A stretch of 5,755 nucleotides of DNA, from assembly GCA_017517985.1 (NCBI GenBank), contig JAFWWX010000426.1, positions 1-5,755 on the forward strand, in the 5' to 3' direction. The notes under the pieces are model-generated. The model ran no database searches. It was not told the origin of the DNA and saw nothing but the letters and a program-made list of their open reading frames with translations. The DNA is from Clostridia bacterium. Lineage in GTDB: Bacteria; Bacillota_A; Clostridia; Oscillospirales; CAG-382. The position numbers and the translations under genes are program-made. Below are positions 4,795 through 5,755 of this stretch, one piece after another; within the stretch, counting starts at the first letter, position 1; each line of letters starts with the position of its first letter.

Positions 4795-5755
4795 ATGATT
4801 ACAGGAGAACTTAAAAATAAGGTTGATTCAATATGGGATACTATCTGGACCGGAGGTATAACAAGTCCGATAACAGTTTTGGAGCAGATAACATATCTCA
4901 TATTTATGAAGCTGCTCGACGATAATCAGCTCAAGGCAGAAGCAAATGCAAATGCTTTGGGTGTTAAACTTAATAAAAAAGTATTTGGCGAAGGTATTTG
5001 TGTTATCAGTGAAAATCCGAGAGTTGAAACTGATTACAAGAACCTTCGTTGGAATGTGTTTCATAACTTTGAACCGAGTGCAATGCTCGATAATATTCAA
5101 AGATATGTGTTCCCGTTTATTAAGCAAATCGGAGAGGGCAAGGACACTGCCTTTTCGAGATATATGGAAAACACGGTATTCCTTATTGTGAATCCAAAGG
5201 TCCTTGCAAAAGTGGTTGACGGAATTGATTCAATGGATATGAACAACAAGGATATAATGGGTGATGTATATGAATATCTCCTCGGTAAAATTGCAGCCGC
5301 AGGAGAGAACGGACAGTTCAGAACACCAAGACACATAATAAAAATGATTGTAGAGCTTATGAAGCCTACACTCAAAGATAGAATACTTGATCCTGCGATG
5401 GGAAGCGCCGGATTTCTTTTGGAGGCATCAAGCTATGTAAGCGAACATTACCCAAGTGAGCTTATGAAGAAAGAGAATACAGAACATTATAAAACAAAGA
5501 TGTTCACGGGTTTTGATACCGACCAATCAATGCTCCGCATCGGTGCAATGAATATGATGCTGCACGGTGTTGAGAATCCGAACATTACATATCAGGATTC
5601 ACTGTCAGGCGATAACACAGACAGAAACTGTTTCAGCTTGATAATGGCAAATCCTCCGTTTACAGGCAGTGTATTTCAGGATGAAATAAGTAAGGATCTC
5701 CTGTCTCTAACCAAGACAAAGAAAACAGAATTATTATTTATGGCTCTGTTTACCA
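4795..5755 (+). CDS. hsdM: Type I restriction-modification DNA methyltransferase subunit HsdM (partial, right end cut off)
   Basis: The open frame runs from ATG 4795 to the window edge, giving 320 residues of a protein usually about 500 long. HsdM binds S-adenosylmethionine and methylates adenine within the site chosen by HsdS, and forms the methylase (with HsdS) or the full restriction complex (with HsdR). The N-terminal helical region (1-150: LKNKVDSIWDTIW, LEQITYLIFMKLLDD) is typical. Then come GQFRTPRHI (173-181), SAM-binding motif I DPAMGSAGFL (199-208), FDTDQSMLRIGAMNMMLHG (240-258) and the catalytic NPPF (286-289), as expected for an N6-adenine methylase. GGAG (4783-4786) 8 nt before the ATG sets the start. 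It lies 21 nt after the AlbA_2 gene in one operon. No frameshift is visible. hsdS and hsdR should follow, outside the window. Confidence 0.96.
   Translation, partial: MITGELKNKVDSIWDTIWTGGITSPITVLEQITYLIFMKLLDDNQLKAEANANALGVKLNKKVFGEGICVISENPRVETDYKNLRWNVFHNFEPSAMLDNIQRYVFPFIKQIGEGKDTAFSRYMENTVFLIVNPKVLAKVVDGIDSMDMNNKDIMGDVYEYLLGKIAAAGENGQFRTPRHIIKMIVELMKPTLKDRILDPAMGSAGFLLEASSYVSEHYPSELMKKENTEHYKTKMFTGFDTDQSMLRIGAMNMMLHGVENPNITYQDSLSGDNTDRNCFSLIMANPPFTGSVFQDEISKDLLSLTKTKKTELLFMALFT

Noticed and set aside
4828..5375. Several open frames (minus 4828-5127, minus 5097-5375, plus 4946-5191) across the hsdM region
   Set aside because: They lie in other frames of hsdM, whose own frame carries continuous family motifs from 4795 to the edge.

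Overview
The window is AT-rich, has short intergenic gaps and strong purine-rich ribosome binding sites (GAGG/AGGAG). Its proteins look like those of low-GC Firmicutes. I infer a member of the Clostridia, probably a gut anaerobe, but nothing here fixes the genus. Every clearly recognisable gene is on the + strand. The gene content (recombinase, SLOG protein, type I restriction-modification) is typical of an accessory or defence region.

Layout. (1) Bases 1-236 are non-coding. They hold a weak divergent promoter at the left edge and a likely promoter for the first gene. (2) Bases 285-1127 encode a tyrosine recombinase with all catalytic residues. (3) Bases 1135-1425 look like an invertible DNA switch. 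Two exact 21-bp inverted repeats with asymmetric 4-bp cores flank 249 bp, and inside is a near-consensus promoter (TTGACT, 17 bp, TATAAT with an extended -10) on the minus strand. As sequenced, the promoter points left, away from the operon that follows, and the left repeat followed by six T (read leftward) looks like a terminator. Inversion would place the start of transcription about 80 nt upstream of the next gene. (4) Bases 1457-2939 are a tight operon of four genes: a SLOG (YpsA/DUF1273-like) protein, a 79-residue acidic protein of unknown function, a 48-residue DUF3006-like protein, and a lipoprotein with a rhodanese-like domain lacking the catalytic cysteine. It ends in a strong intrinsic terminator. 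(5) Bases 2987-3028 are a perfect hairpin. (6) From 3054 a second promoter drives a small XRE regulator, an AlbA_2/Schlafen-type protein with a C-terminal GHKL-like and winged-helix part, and the first 320 residues of HsdM, the methyltransferase subunit of a type I restriction-modification system. HsdM runs off the right edge.

How it works together (inference). The recombinase probably flips the adjacent promoter segment and so turns the SLOG/DUF3006/lipoprotein operon on or off. The sequenced copy appears to be OFF. The restriction-modification operon has its own promoter and is insulated by two hairpins, so it is probably not under the same switch. hsdS and hsdR are expected beyond the right edge but cannot be seen.
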